Positions 13,101 to 26,227 of a stretch of DNA of 64,000 nt are shown here, piece after piece (position 1 is the stretch's first letter; every line of letters begins with the position of its first letter). Origin of the DNA: Tyto alba (Eukaryota; Chordata; Aves; Strigiformes; Tytonidae); contig NW_024881321.1 of the NCBI RefSeq assembly GCF_018691265.1, positions 18,324,698 through 18,388,697 of the forward strand, given 5' to 3'. A model generated the notes under the pieces. It saw only the letters and a program-made list of their open reading frames with translations, made no database searches and was not told the origin of the DNA. The translations under genes and the position numbers were made by a program.

Positions 13101-15889
13101 GTACATCAAGCGTGGTCATCTTTTTTCTTTCTTATTTTTTTGTCCATATTTTGAATGACCAGGAGAAAAGCAGAACCAGTAAAATCAACAAATGTCATCT
13201 GTGTCACCTCAGTTATCCTGAGAAGAATCACATAAAGGATGAGTTAGGAATGAGTCTGGAATTCAAGAGAAGTAAGATTTTAGATTTATTCCTGTAAATA
13301 AGGGTGTCTTATGAAGTGCATTTTTCAGAGGGGGTTTGGATGAGAGGCAGTGTTTTGATGAATCAGCTGAGGTAATTCCTTCCATAAGGTCAGACAGAAG
13401 CAGGAGAAAGAAATGAGCAGAGGATGTTGGCCCAAAGGCCACTGCCAGGACTGAGAAAGGGGAGATTATCTGTGCATCATCCTGCTTTGGACTCATAAAG
13501 TAGATGGGCTGCATCTGGCGACGGGGGAACTGATAACATCAGCACAGCTCAGCGTTAACTGAGTGAAATTAAATTAAACGAACACACACAGAGGCCTGGA
13601 GGAATTGCAGACCCATCTTCAGGATTTTGTTAGCATTTTGATCTTTCCTATTCCCTGTGTCAGTTATTACTGCTCTTCCCATTGAATTATCCCTACGATA
13701 AAAATACACCTTTCATCAGTCAGGCAGTCACAACCATGTATCACACTGCTGAACCAGGATCACAATGACTTTAAAAATGTGTGACCAGAAACAAAACTTC
13801 AGAACAAAGAAAACTTGGAGCCTGGCAGTGAGAAATATGGGAGAGTCCCGTCTAAGATAGAGGAAGTGATTATTTTATGATGCGTCTGCAAACTTCTGTA
13901 TTCTCACACACAAATGGAATGAAGATGCTAATGTTAAAGGGCAGAATGAGGAACAAGTTAAAAAACAGTACATGTCACAAGAGGTTGTCAGTGCAGCCTT
14001 CTGACTAGTTAGTTCACAGAGACAGTGAAATCTTTTGAAGTTTCCTCTCCTTCTTTAATCAGTCCCATTAGAACAAGTAGATCCCAGCTTCAAAGGTAGC
14101 AAGGCTTGTCAAAGAAGAAAGCTGCCCGCTTCTCACACCATGGATGTCAGCTTTATGTCCCGCAGTGGTTCCCACATGAGGCTGCACAGCGTCGGCACGG
14201 TGGGTGTGATTACACAGCAAGTTCTGTGCTCAGATTTCTTTGAAGGGCTTATGCGCTCTCCCTGAATTACTATTGATCCTCTCCATTTGACAGAACTTCC
14301 AAAGGCTTGAAAAGCTACCCCCATAAAGCATACTTCTTGGCTTGATCCCTCACCTGTAAAGTCTAGATGAATCCACAAACGTGCTGCATTTGGACTGTTT
14401 TGTCTAGTTCTTTAGATAACAAAGTTTTATTAATTAAAGCAACTGCTATATTTTCTTAATAAATTACTGTAATTTTTTTTTTGTTCTCTTCTTCCAACAA
14501 GGCTTTTCCCAGAACTTCCCTATAGTAAAGGGAGTATAGGAAAGCTGTGGTGTTTAGTTTGTCCACAAAGCAGTAGAGAACATCATTAATAATGACATTT
14601 ATTGATGATGGGGAGACAGAAGGTTAAGTGCATTTCAGTATTTTCCAAATCTCATGCACTGATTCTTCAGCCTGTCATTTCTGCTAAAATTTTCTAAAAA
14701 TAAAATTAAAAAAAAATAATAAGAAGAAAGAAAAGAGTCCTGAATACAACACACCTCTCTGCTTCATTTTAACTCCAATTTCACACTTTTGCAGTTTGAA
14801 TATGAACATCACTTATATTTCAACAAAAGTTTGCTATACTTTTCTTCTGATATATTAATGAAAGTGTATACCTCAGTGTATTAATTTCCCAGCTGGTGAC
14901 CCTACTTCCAGTATTTGTAACTGGATTTCCATCGTGCTTGAGTAACTACTTGTGACTGTTGCAATCCCATTTGCAGTCTGAGCCATAAGCCTGGGACTCA
15001 CCTCTGAAGTATGACTTATTCTCATGGGCTTATTTTCGTGATCTATTTAGAGACCAGCTGTGCCAATCTAGGAAGTTTTCCAGAATACAAAACAGAACAT
15101 GAGTCATGTGTCTGATAATGTGTCCATGGACAGTGTGTTTGCAGATGATCCTTTGGTCTTCAACAAAATATTAGTCAAATAGTCATATTAGAATCTGACA
15201 CTCCTTGTTAAAGCCATTTTTCCAAGTAGTATTGAGTTCAGTTAGAGCTAATTCAGGCAGGATGAGTGAACTCGGTAAATCGTGAAGTCAGAGAAAAAGA
15301 GGGATGGAATGAATCACAGGAGTTCATCCTCCAGTACATCTCTGCACCAAGGCAGGATAATAAAACTTGGACTAATCCTGTCAGATGTCAGTGTAACACA
15401 CTGGTAATAATTCCAATGAAGGAAATTCCACAATATTCTTATGTGTGGTATTTTAATGTCTCAGTACCCTACCCAGTACCTTTTCCCAACATAAAGGGTT
15501 TTTTTCACATAAACCAAGAATCTGTAGTAAATACCTAGCAGATTTCTTTTTGTCTTCTTTCTCAGTGGATACAGCAAAGTTGCTCAATGTCGTCTTCTTC
15601 CTAAAATATACAGATCGTATTTCTGTATTAAGTACCTTTATATGGTACACTTCCACATTATAGCTAAGCCAGTCTGAAAGTTACCTGCTGCTAAAATGAA
15701 CCACCTTACTTTTTCTCCATTCAGCCAGCCCTCGTGTGATTGTGATGAACCAGTTCAGAGGGTGAAGTAGAGGAGATTTCAGCTCCGTGATAAAATCAGC
15801 TTTCTGTTGACTTAGTTCATTGAATCAGGCCCTGAGGAGGACATCATACAAGTGCCAGTGGCTGGACTGGCTTAGCTGTGGTGTGAAGC
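10131..15889. other. Intergenic spacer, no gene seen
   Basis: Long AT-rich spacer. It includes a candidate CTCF motif at 12057-12070 and a perfect 12-base palindrome TGTCCATGGACA at 15121-15132. No exon with supported splice sites and no RNA gene was found. Confidence 0.55.
12057..12070 (+). promoter_or_regulatory. Candidate CTCF-binding motif
   Basis: GCAGTAGGTGGCAG fits the CTCF core CCASYAGRKGGCRS with one mismatch, at the first position. It lies in a locally GC-rich patch (about 12020-12130) within AT-rich spacer. Motif matches of this length occur by chance, so occupancy is unproven. Confidence 0.35.
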
Positions 15890-16060
15890 GGCAGCACTTC
15901 TCTTTTCTAGGCTAAATAAACCTCCTCACATCTCTTTTTACAGGCCATGCTTTCTAAGCCTGTTATTGTTCTTATGCCTCTCTGAATCCTCTCCAGTTTT
16001 ACTGTATCTTTTTCATACATTGTGCATTTAACAAATTTCTGTATCCAAAGAATGTTTAAA
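15890..16060 (-). mobile_element. Ancient CR1/L3-type LINE relic with decayed RT tail
   Basis: On the minus strand a reading frame contains the peptide KLERIQRGIRTITGLESM followed by a degenerate KKRCEEV. This matches the conserved C-terminal pattern of CR1/L3 reverse transcriptase proteins (L-E-R-I-Q-R ... I-x-G-L-E ... R-x-x-E-L). The frame is short and the rest of the element is unrecognisable, so this is an old inactive fragment. Confidence 0.6.
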
Positions 16061-17796
16061 ATGTATGATTCAGTTATGAGTGAACAAGCCATCAGAAGGG
16101 TTAAGACAATCTGTTGTTGCTCATATCCTTTTCTGCCCATTTTTCCATATCTAATTTGTGTGTGCCATTATTGTGACTTTGCCTACCTGTGTAATAATTG
16201 TGCTCACAAGATGGGTGGATAAACACAAGTGTGTCACCCTGTGCTGTGCTTTTTCAGTTTAAAGAAGGTCATTACGATCTGCACCCTTACCCTATATGGT
16301 CACTGCTCATGTGGGCAGATCATCATGTTTATTTTTAACGTAGAACATAATCTAAATTCCAGCAGAACCTCAAGCAAGAGTTTCTTTAGGTGGAGAAGAT
16401 AATTTCCCATAAGTTTCCTTCAGTTTTACCATATGTATACACTGACCTACATCGAGAGTAGGCACATGACAGATAAGTCAGTCTTCCATGTAATCTGAAC
16501 TCTTTTTGGGGTTAATGGCTTCATGCAAGTATAATTTTGTGGCAGTCTATAGGAATAAGTTGCTAAGATTTGCTGCATTCTGTCTTTTAGACAGAATTCT
16601 TTATAAATAATTTATATTTCCCAGTATGAATTCACTCCTGATTCGTATTCATATAGTTCTCTTAACACATGATCTAGAGTCTTGAAGTATTTGTTTTTTC
16701 CTTTTAAAGCCATCATCACCTGAAGTCATGTAGTCAACTGAGAATTTAATTTTTTACTATAATTGTTCCTCACTGTTATCACTGTAAAAATGTGAAGTGT
16801 GAAGCCTGAGGATACAGAAACTGTGAAGTTAAAGGAATAAAGGTCCCAATTATATGTGACCTTTTAAATCCCATCACTTGTTAACAATTGCGAGGTTGCA
16901 GTCTGTGCTAGGGTATCTGCTGTGGATGAAACCCACACTGTAGAGAAGGATGCTTCAATAATGACAACGTCATTGACTGTCTAGCTGAAGTGGTATCCCA
17001 CTGCACACTTCGGTAACCTGTGAGTTGTTCTATCCCATGTAATCAGATCCTGCCTGAGATGAGCCAACTTGTTCAGAAACATTCAGAAATGCCTGATCTG
17101 AAGGTAAGGATTGCAGGGCTTTCCTGTCCTTCATGTGAAGTCTCTTGTGTGGCTCTCAGAGCACAAAACCAGCAGAAGCCTATGGGCAAGCCCTGGCTGC
17201 ACTGCCCTTCAGGCTCGGAGATGATGTGGATGACGGGGACCTTTGAGCCAGGTCTCTCCACCACAGGATTCCTTGTAGTGTGATGACACAGAGGAAGGAA
17301 GCCCACCTACTTTTATATGCCTCCCACCCTCTTGTGAGAACCTAGTGAGCTTTTGAAGCCCATCTTTCCATATCCTTACAGGGATTTCTCAGGGACTGAC
17401 CATACTTTTGTCACAGCACAAAAGCAGATTCTCCAATTCCACTTCCTCCCTCAACCTTGCACTTTTTTTCTTTAATGTCCCTGAAGCTTCAGGTCCTCTG
17501 TCAGAAGCACCCATCCTAACAGAGATTATTTGTGCTGCTGACTTGTGGGACAAGAGAAGGAAGAGAGTTCACTGCTTTCCAAGTGCCACCTCCAGCTCTA
17601 ACTGCCAGCCCCATCGGGATCTCATTCCAGTATGTGTCACACACAGTCTGATCGAAGATCACCATTTTCCGGGGTCAGTGTGGCATCCACTCCTAGGGCA
17701 TAAACTGGAATGGACTTTTTCATAAAGTTATGGGAAGTTGGCATCCTACACTGATCTCAGGTGAGATGCTCCCGGCTGACCTATGAGAATAGGATT

Positions 17797-17822
17797 GGAA
17801 GGAAGGAAAGAAGGAAGGAAGA
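17797..17822. repeat. (GGAA)n-type microsatellite
   Basis: Short, slightly interrupted run of GGAA/GAAA tetranucleotides. Confidence 0.8.
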
Positions 17823-20800
17823 ATGGACAATTTCTCCAGGTAAAGAAGGGATATTATACCAGGCAATAAATACCACAGCATGACTTGAGTCAGTGGGAAA
17901 GTTCACCATACCTCTGACTCTATCTGGAAGCAGCATCACATTAAATGGTATTGCATTTCATACACTAGATACGAGTAGATACTCCCTTAGCCATGGCTTC
18001 TTTCCCACCCTTTTTATGAACACATGCAGAGTATGCACAGGTCTGACCACAAACCCTTTCTCCCTCTCCCAGGTCTGTGAACATTTCCCTTTTCCTGGCC
18101 TACAGCCTCAGGGAGGCCTTCACAGCACATGTCCTCCTAGGATACAGGAGTGAAAGCCAAGTCTGGATGCATGATGCAAAACTGCAAACTTTGGAGCAGC
18201 TGCCTTAACGGTTACTGGCTAGCAAAGATGTCTGTGTCTACAGGAAAAGACTGTGGGTACAGGCAATGTGTGAGAGCAGTCTGATCCTAGGAAGGAATGA
18301 TGTGCTTGGGATTTTTGGTTTGGTTTGGGGTTTTTCTTCTCAGCCACATCTCCAGAGCGGTCACCAACATGGTCAATTCCCATGTTGCATCAAACCCCCG
18401 AGTCAAGAAGTCTCTGGCACAAAGTGAACTCACAGACAACCTTCTTACTGCATCTGAAAGAGGCGGGCAGCATTTCCAACCAGAAAGGATGGCACTGACA
18501 GAACAAAGTCAGGAGCAGAGAGCAGATAGCACAAGGCTTGTCTGCCCTAGATCCTTGCCTGCATGGCCAGTAAAACAAAGGGAAGGAGCTGCTGCCCCCA
18601 TTGTTGAGCAGGTTCTGCTCCAGATGTGCCAGACAGCTGGACACAGCCTCTGTGGGCATTTTGAGTTGTTCTCTACTGCCCAGAGGACCAGGAAAAGGCA
18701 AGCCAAATGCAGCCAGCAAGGAAAATGGGGACACACAAAAAAACATATAACCTTGGCTCAGGGTGACATCCAGAGCAGCCTGTGTTAGTGCCTGCCAAGG
18801 GCCAGCACCAACCAAGTGATCACAACCCACCAGTGGACTGTCATAGAGGGTGTGGACCTTACTGCAGTGCCGAACTTGGTTCTGATTTAGGCTCAGCTGC
18901 AGAGGCTCTCTGGGCCAACTGGTTACTCCTCCATCAGACAGCTCGGTATACGCTGCCCTGCGCCCCAGCGTACCAGCTCCTGAAAAACTGGAGCAGTTGG
19001 CATTTATTTCATGGAGGTTAGTTCAGCAGAGGGGCCTCTCCTGTCTCAGCCTGCTGCTGCTGAAGGATGCAGGAGATGTTAGCACCAGGTCTCCATCCTA
19101 AGCAGCAGGAATTTATTCAGCTTCTCTGCAGCACAGGAAAAGTCAGTGTTGCTGTAAAGCACATTTCTAGGGGCTGGGAAGAGGAGACCTGGGAAGAACC
19201 AGGGGACCTTAGAAGGTAGGAATGTATAAGGGCTTGGGGTCTCTTTCTTCCCCTTCTTCTTTTCCTTTCTTCCCCATCTTTCCTTGCTCTGCCCCACAAA
19301 AATTTGCTCTTCCAGCATCCTTACAAGACAGGTTATGTCTTAGTCCCATACAGCCACATATATTTTCTTTCACCACCTCCTTCACCCTCACCAAGGAACA
19401 ATCCACCTTCCCTCATTGATTTGCAGGGGGTAGAAGAGCATGGGAAAACTACGCCTGGGCCTTGTTAGCCCGGGAGGAAAAAGGTCAGTGCAAGGCTGGG
19501 CTGGGCTTGGAAGGGGGAAGAGAGTCTTGCTGCCAACGGTGGTAGGGTGAGACAGCAGGAAGCTGTGGGGAAAATTAACTTCTCAGCATCAGCCGCCCCG
19601 TTCCTTCTTAGGAGCCCTTCCTTTGGCAGCAGCAGCTGCAGAGGAATACAGAAACAGAAAGCAGCAACGGGCTGATCAGGCTGAAATCCACTCAGCTTTA
19701 TTTTTTCGTTTGTAGGCAACACAGGCAGCAAGCTGCCTCCTAAAAGTTGCCGCCCAAGGCACCTCCCTGCTTTTCTTATGCATTGAAACAGCATTGCATT
19801 GGCCCTACCCGGTGCACCACTGGTTGAACTGTATGACTTACACCCCGCTGCAATTCTGCTGGCATTTTAGGACAGGCCACAACATTTCAGTATTCCTTCA
19901 TTTGTGACTCAGTCGATTAGTTGGGGGGGAGGGAGGGGAAATGCAACTCCTCTCTCTTCTGACTCCCCCACCCACAAAGTTTAATAAAGTACCATACCAA
20001 AACAAGGAAATAAAAAAGGAAGACAAAATCACAAAAGAAAACATAGACTTCAAAGCTGCCCAATTTGGTAAAGGATGGAAATAGCCAGATTGCACAAATG
20101 GATAAATCTTCTAATTGTGGAAAGAAGAAATAGGATCGGTTTATTTGCTTATTTTATTAAAGTCAAAATCATAGTGCTGGTATTGTGCCATGCGGAACAG
20201 TTACCAAAGTCAGTAGGATAATCTGTGTGATTTGGTAGTACCACTAATGTTGTACATTCTCACTGAATATGACCTGAAGTAATTTTTTAAATAAAAAATG
20301 CCATGATTCAAACAACATATTATTTTCCTTGCAGAAAACTCTAATGGTCCTGCAACATCCAAGGCCACATAAGGGGGGGACGTTTTCCAACTATTGCAGG
20401 GAGGGCCAAAGGTAAAGAAAATACCATCTGCTACATCTGACAGTAGGCAACATTTTTAGGTGAACAGTTTTAAACACTGCTGATGCTGAAGTGTCAACAC
20501 AGATGATCAAAGGTTACAGAATCATTCTTTTCATTTTGTGAAAGTAGTTATTTTCCTTGATTTGTAATCCTTTCTGCATCTGTCTTAATCTACTATGCTG
20601 AAGATGAGTAAAGTTAGGGAAAAATAGTGTCATTATAAATTCTAAAAACCAAAATTCTTCAAAAGCTACTTATGTAAAAAAATATCAATTTAAATCAAAT
20701 CATTAACTTCTGTTTAAATGTTCAATTAGAAAAGTGTAATAATATAAATGCTTTATGTATTCACAGCTCTTCTCTTCAAATTTAACCTGTCATCCATTTT

Positions 20801-22730
20801 TTGAGGTTATTTCTCTCTTTTATAAATATTGGTGTAATTATGCTCATTTGCTCTTTAGAGGTGAATATACAATCACAGCTAGAAATTCCCCGGTGTGTTT
20901 TACAGTCTGAAATGTATAATACTCAATCTCACGACTAATAACTACCATGGCATGTTTTATAATTACACCATAAATCAGACACTGCCACATTTAAACTGTG
21001 ATTTTAGACTGTTTTGCAATATTTCTTGGTACTTTTGAAATACAGCAGGGTGGAAAATGCATGATCTAGATACGTACAACCGCAGATGAGGGAAAAGAGT
21101 CTTTCTTCCATTACTTGAGTGCCCCAAAAGAGATGGTAAAGGGCAATGACATGTGTGCAGCTCATGGGATACCCAAGCTGCCTCAGGGACCTCAATGAGA
21201 GCACGTTATCTGAGCAGATGTTGCAGTCCAATTCTTGAAGGCAAGAAGAACAGTGTAATGTAGACCTGGTGTGTTGACTTGTAGCAACCTTTACCAGAAT
21301 ACAGCCAGACACTTCTGAGATTTGCTGTGAAGAGTTTGAAAAAAGGAAACAAGGGTGTTGTAATTTCCTAGAGATTGCATTGCTGTTGTTACTAACAGTT
21401 GTGTAAGTAAGTGCATAAGAGAACTACTATAGGATAGAAATTTCCAGAATTATGTGTTGGTAGTACAGTTGTTGCCTACTACATTTGCTGTGTATCTTTG
21501 CTGGCTGGCTCAGAAACTGCTGTTGAGGTGAACACAGGAGGGTAGACTTGAGGAAAAAGTGGTGCAGGAGATTATAATGACAGTGGTGCACAATTATGGG
21601 ATCCCAGGACTTATGGTTGTAGGGCTGTTAACAAGATTGAGATCAAACCAGCTATTCCAGATCATTCGCTAAGATTCTCGCCTCTTTACTGTACTTAAAA
21701 TATCCCAGTAGAGCAAAAAGGAGCAGGTCCTACACTTGTAAGGTGTTTTCAGACCCTCGGCAATAACAGAGGCTCTGTAAACAGAGCACATTGGCACCTG
21801 CCTCCTATTTCCTTATCTTAGCAAAACCCATGAACAAAGTTACAACTTAAAAGCTGGCTTAGAGGAAAAGAAGCCTGGACTCTGTATTTTGTCATAATTT
21901 TTTATATTTCTTTAGAACAAAAGGAGCTTAAGGCTAAGGCCAAAACTACTTTCAGTTGCAAACATACAGCTTGCAGGTGTGGGCAGAGTTTAGCCTGAAA
22001 TAACTGGAGGCAAAAGAAAGAAAAAAGCAGCTTAAAAATGTGATGTCAGCAGGAGAAAATAGACTCTGTGGGGCACTGGCTTTGTAAAGCCTTGTCCTGT
22101 AATCAACACAGCTCATTACTGTAGCTGCGCACAATGTTGCAAATGGCATTTGGATGAACACATTTTGTCTTTCCATCGTGCTCACTAGTTAATAAATTGT
22201 CTGCCCAAATTGCTGAACCATGTGTATTGTGTCAAAGAAGAGGAAAGCAGCAGATTCCCTTTGTCAGGGTGGACAGCCTGTGCCAAACTCTCAGACACTG
22301 ATTTTCAACCTTCTTCTGTTTAGACCCCTACCAATTCTCCTGTGGAGGTACAGGACTTTCTATAGATGCCTCTTCCCCCTGCAGTGATAATCATATTGCT
22401 TTCCTTTCCCTCCCAGTCTACAGTGTACACCTGACTCTGAGGACTGCAGAACACATTTTGGAAATTGGTCTCCCAAGCAATTTAATTTTGTTCATTTACA
22501 GTTTTACTTCATTCTTTAAAAAAAAAAAAAATCACTTTCTCATAATATCTCTGTTCGGTCATTAAATAGTACTGATGTTACTATTGCAATGCATGTGAGA
22601 ATCTACCCTGCAATGAAGGTTACAGGGGGAAGTGACCACATATCTGAGGTCAGCTAGCAGTGTGTGACTGCACATCACATTGCAAGGCACATCACAAGTT
22701 CTGGCTCCCATGTGAATTCACTCTGAGGTC

Positions 22731-22784
22731 TTGACATGGGATTAAAGGCAGCTGTACTTGATATGGGATTAAAGAAAGCTGCAC
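22731..22784. repeat. 27-base tandem duplication
   Basis: Two adjacent 27-base units beginning TTGACATGGGATTAAA and TTGATATGGGATTAAA agree at about 23 positions. The divergence shows the duplication is not recent. Confidence 0.8.
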
Positions 22785-23204
22785 TTCTTTCCTGTAATTT
22801 CCAGTATTATGGAGCAGTCATTAGAGCAATAAATTAGATAAATCTGGGGTTGCATTGCTGCATACTTTTCTCATACTTTTCAGCTGTTCAGCTGTATTCA
22901 CTATTCCATCTACTGAAGTTGTCAGGGGAAATTAAAAGGGTCTCACTTTGCTTCTTATGTTAGGAAAATTCCCCTTAACTGGCTACATCTCTGTTGTGTC
23001 TCCTTTGTGCCATCCAGAAGCACAGCAGGATCACGGAGATGTTCAAAATCCACTTCAGTCTCACTTGAGGTGGAAGAAATGAGAAACATAATGGGATTAT
23101 AAGTGATATCCCAAAGGTAAAGGGAAAAGATGATTGAAAGAGGACTGACTTGAGGGTTTGAATAGCTTTTACTTAATGTGTAACTTTTTGGTGGTCAAAT
23201 ACTG

Positions 23205-23380
23205 TCACAAGTTTCCCAGAGAGGCTGTGGTCTCCATCCTTGAAGATATTCAAAACCCAACTGAACACAGTGTTGGGCAACCTGCTTTGGGTGGCCCTGC
23301 TAGAGCAGGTGGATTGGACCAGATGATCCCTGGAGGTCCCTTCCAACCTCAACCACTCTGTGATTCTGTTATTCTGTGAT
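23205..23380 (+). mobile_element. CR1 LINE 3' end (about 175 bp)
   Basis: This is a clear CR1 3' region on the + strand. It has the block for gagaggctgtggtctccatc, then the conserved ggtcccttccaacctcaacc, and ends in short ATTCTGTG-type terminal repeats. It is 5'-truncated as most avian CR1 copies are and has no intact ORF. Confidence 0.92.
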
Positions 23381-25310
23381 TTAGGTATTTTCTTCCATTT
23401 TTCTGGAGGGAAGTATGAGCTGAAAGAACAAAAGTGAAAGTTAACAAAATATTTCCCTTTTCCAGTCTAATAACATTAACTTCTATTAACCTTTCTAACC
23501 ATTGCCAACCTTGTCACTATGAGCAATCCCATTAGCTGGGCTGGATTTTATCAACAGCAAAGGTAATTCTTCAGCACATCCAGGCTACCTCTGAGGTTTT
23601 CCTTAGCATGGAAAGGAGGGGGCAAAGAAGAAGCACTGATGCACATTCTGGTTCTGTCTCCTTGTGGAGTCAGGATTTGGCCAAAGTGCACATCTCACCC
23701 AGGAACGAGGAAATGTTGCTGGGGTGTTTTATGTAGATGTAGATTGTACATGCATTAGTGAGGAAGCTGTACCATACTCAAAGAGAAATATGTGCAGGAA
23801 GAGGTTTAGTAGCCATGCTGAACAGCTGCTCATATTTAAGAGAAAGATAGGACAAGGTTTTAAAAGGAGCCTGTACATAATATGGGTTAGCCCATATAGA
23901 AGTATGTATGTGTTTGTAGGGCTGGGTTTTAGGAGTCCTGGGCTGCAGGTTCTTTGCATACACGCACGAACAGACACACTGCTGCTTCTGTCTTTTAAGA
24001 CATGCTGTTACCCAGTGCAATTTTCAGCATCAAGGTAGGCACCTGAAGGTGATGTCCATAAGCAGAGCTGGCTCAAGGCACAGGCAAAATAGGCAAATGT
24101 CTGGGTTAGATCTTGCTGGGGAACATCTGATCCCCTCCACCTCTTTTTATCTGCCTGTGCCCTCCTAAAATTTCAAAGAACGTTGCTAGCCCTACTTCTC
24201 TCTCCCTCTGCTTGTGCTGCTTGACTTAATTTTGCATTTCTGAGGCAATGAAACTGAGTTTTGCCTGACAGCTGAGAATCCCTAAACTGGCTCTGGAAAC
24301 AGGCTGGATGAGCTCAGAAAGGGGTCATCTCAGCATCAGCATTGGTGCAAGGAGGAGGGCCATGTGTCCAGGGGTAGGTGTGGGGAGGGGCCGCAACCTG
24401 AAACAGGACCTCCAGTAGTAGTTAGAGCCACTCAGATCAATGTTTAGCTTCACCTGTAGACCCATGCTGGTGTCCACCTGGAAGAATTTGGGAGTACGAT
24501 ACGGCTTTACAAAACTATTTGAGGCTGGGCTGAGTAAAGGGCTGATATTCCTAAAGTTTTAGGCAGCACTTAAGCATGGAAATGCAAGACTGCCATTCTG
24601 AAAAGACTTGATACTTTGTTCCCTGATCCATGGGTCCCCAAACTTTGGACACACATTACTTTTTCACTTCAGAATTATTCAGTGTTTTCTACTCATGATT
24701 TTCTGGAGTCTGCTCCCTTCCTGGTGGGATGGTCAGGGTTTTCTCACTCACTGTCTTGTAGTAGTCTGGGATTCCCACAGACAAAAAATCCCTAAACTGG
24801 TGGTGGAAGTGCTTCCTTCCTCAGAGAAGATGTCCTTGCCTAAGTGCAGAAAACCTGGTGGTAAAAATTATGGTCTCATATAGCAATTTATGTTATTAAA
24901 ACACTATTAAATGTCAAGAGCTGCCGTAATCCAATCTACAGTCTGAAATTCTTATGGCACAAATTTCCCATGTCTGAATTGTATATATTATGGAGGAGAC
25001 AGACAGTAAAAGAAAAAAACAAAACAAACCAACGACAGGTTATGTTAAAACAGCCTTTGCTATCCTGTAGGCTAGTACTGGGCTGATTGCTTTACCAACC
25101 AGTAGAGTTATCCATGGCCTACTGTGGTTCCCCGAGGTCAGCCTGACACACCTGATGACCTCTTCTCTCCATGCTACCAAGTGTAAGACACTCGACTAAC
25201 ATATCAGTTTCTATCTGGTAATAAAATATCACATATAACAATTTGCATGCTATCTGAACATGACTGGTAAAGTCCTTCCACACATATCTCAGCAATTTAT
25301 AGTACAGTTA
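23381..25310. other. Spacer upstream of ACOD1
   Basis: Spacer with no recognised gene. The part closest to ACOD1 (from about 25310) holds the candidate promoter elements listed separately. An ORF at 23664-24038 (+) has no recognisable family. Confidence 0.5.
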
Positions 25311-25314
25311 GTCA

Positions 25315-25350
25315 GAGGAAAGTTGAAAGTGAAGAAAAAGGAACATTTCC
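25315..25350 (+). promoter_or_regulatory. Candidate ETS/IRF and NF-kB-like cluster upstream of ACOD1
   Basis: About 160-195 bases before the ACOD1 start codon the sequence reads GAGGAA (PU.1/ETS-like), then GAAAGTGAAG (IRF/ISRE-like) and GGAACATTTCC (NF-kB-like, imperfect). Mammalian ACOD1 is strongly induced by interferon and Toll-like receptor signals, so such sites fit its biology. The assignment rests on motif resemblance only. Confidence 0.35.
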
Positions 25351-25427
25351 AGGCAGAAGAGGAAATGGGCAGGACAAGATAAGCAATAAAGAAGGCCTAA
25401 TATTTCTTCACCCACCCCAAACATACG

Positions 25428-25438
25428 TATATAAATAG
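25428..25438 (+). promoter_or_regulatory. ACOD1: TATA box of ACOD1
   Basis: TATATAAATAG is a near-ideal TATA box 70-80 bases before the ACOD1 ATG. Transcription would start near 25458-25465, giving a 5' UTR of about 45-50 bases without an upstream ATG. A further GAAAGTGATTTCACT element directly after it has IRF-like half sites. A TATA promoter without a CpG island suits an inducible gene. Confidence 0.65.
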
Positions 25439-25508
25439 TGAGAAAGTGATTTCACTGGCCACCACTCACTTGCTGTATCTCTCTGGGACCACACACCACC
25501 CCTCCAAG

Positions 25509-25520
25509 ATGTGGGCAAAG
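25509..25520 (+). CDS. ACOD1: ACOD1 coding exon 1
   Basis: Codes the first four residues, MWAK, and ends at the donor AAG|GTACTG. A four-residue first exon is also seen in human ACOD1 (MMLK), which supports this start. Confidence 0.85.
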
Positions 25521-26172
25521 GTACTGTCTTGTTTCTTTGCACTGTAAGATGCACTTTTCTGTTTAAGCTTTTATGTCCTCACCCTATATGTTTCAGTAGG
25601 TGTGCATCACACCATGGCATATGTGATTCACCTGCTTTGAATTACTTGTGTACCTCAAGATAGTCTTAATGTTTTAGTACAAAGCTGAGTGAGAATATGT
25701 CTGAAATAATAGGTACAATTCTGGTCACCTCAGCCAGAAAAGAGAAATTCAATTAGAACAATGCAATTAAAAGCTACTAGCATAGTAGGGGTGAGTCTGT
25801 ATTATAAAAGAGAGAGCAGCACAGTTGTTTTTGTTTAACTTAGCAAAATGAAGGCCAAGAGGAAATATCATCACCCTGTGCAGATATGTGCATGGTAGTA
25901 GAAGAAGGGGAAGGACGAGGGGAAATGGAAGGAGACCATTTCCAAAGAGACAGAAGAGCTATATTCAGTAATGCCATTATAAAAAAGCAAGTGTGTGTAT
26001 AAACTGGTTGTAAATAATATATATCTCTACAGGGAGAAGTTTCTAATGGTCAGAGAAGGGAAGTTCTAGATTAGTTTCTAATAGAGATATTAACAGCAGC
26101 TAGCACCACCAGCCAAGAAGAAGCAGGCTGAGTTTGCATAATGGGTCAATGTTCAATAGAAAAGCAAAAAAA

Positions 26173-26227
<55 letters not shown>

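Larger units (their letters stand above)
16061..23204. other. Intergenic spacer, no gene seen
   Basis: Spacer with several ORFs of 60-163 codons (for example 18297-18788, +) whose peptides have no recognisable domain. A GGAA-rich microsatellite lies at 17797-17822 and a 27-base tandem duplication at 22731-22784. I see no supported exon or RNA gene. Confidence 0.55.

Noticed and set aside
17059..17103. Possible small exon (ATG...AAG followed by GTAAGG)
   Set aside because: A good donor-like site, but no partner exon, homolog or promoter was found.
18297..18788. 163-codon + strand ORF in the upstream spacer
   Set aside because: No domain, no splice context and an overlapping open frame on the other strand; consistent with chance.
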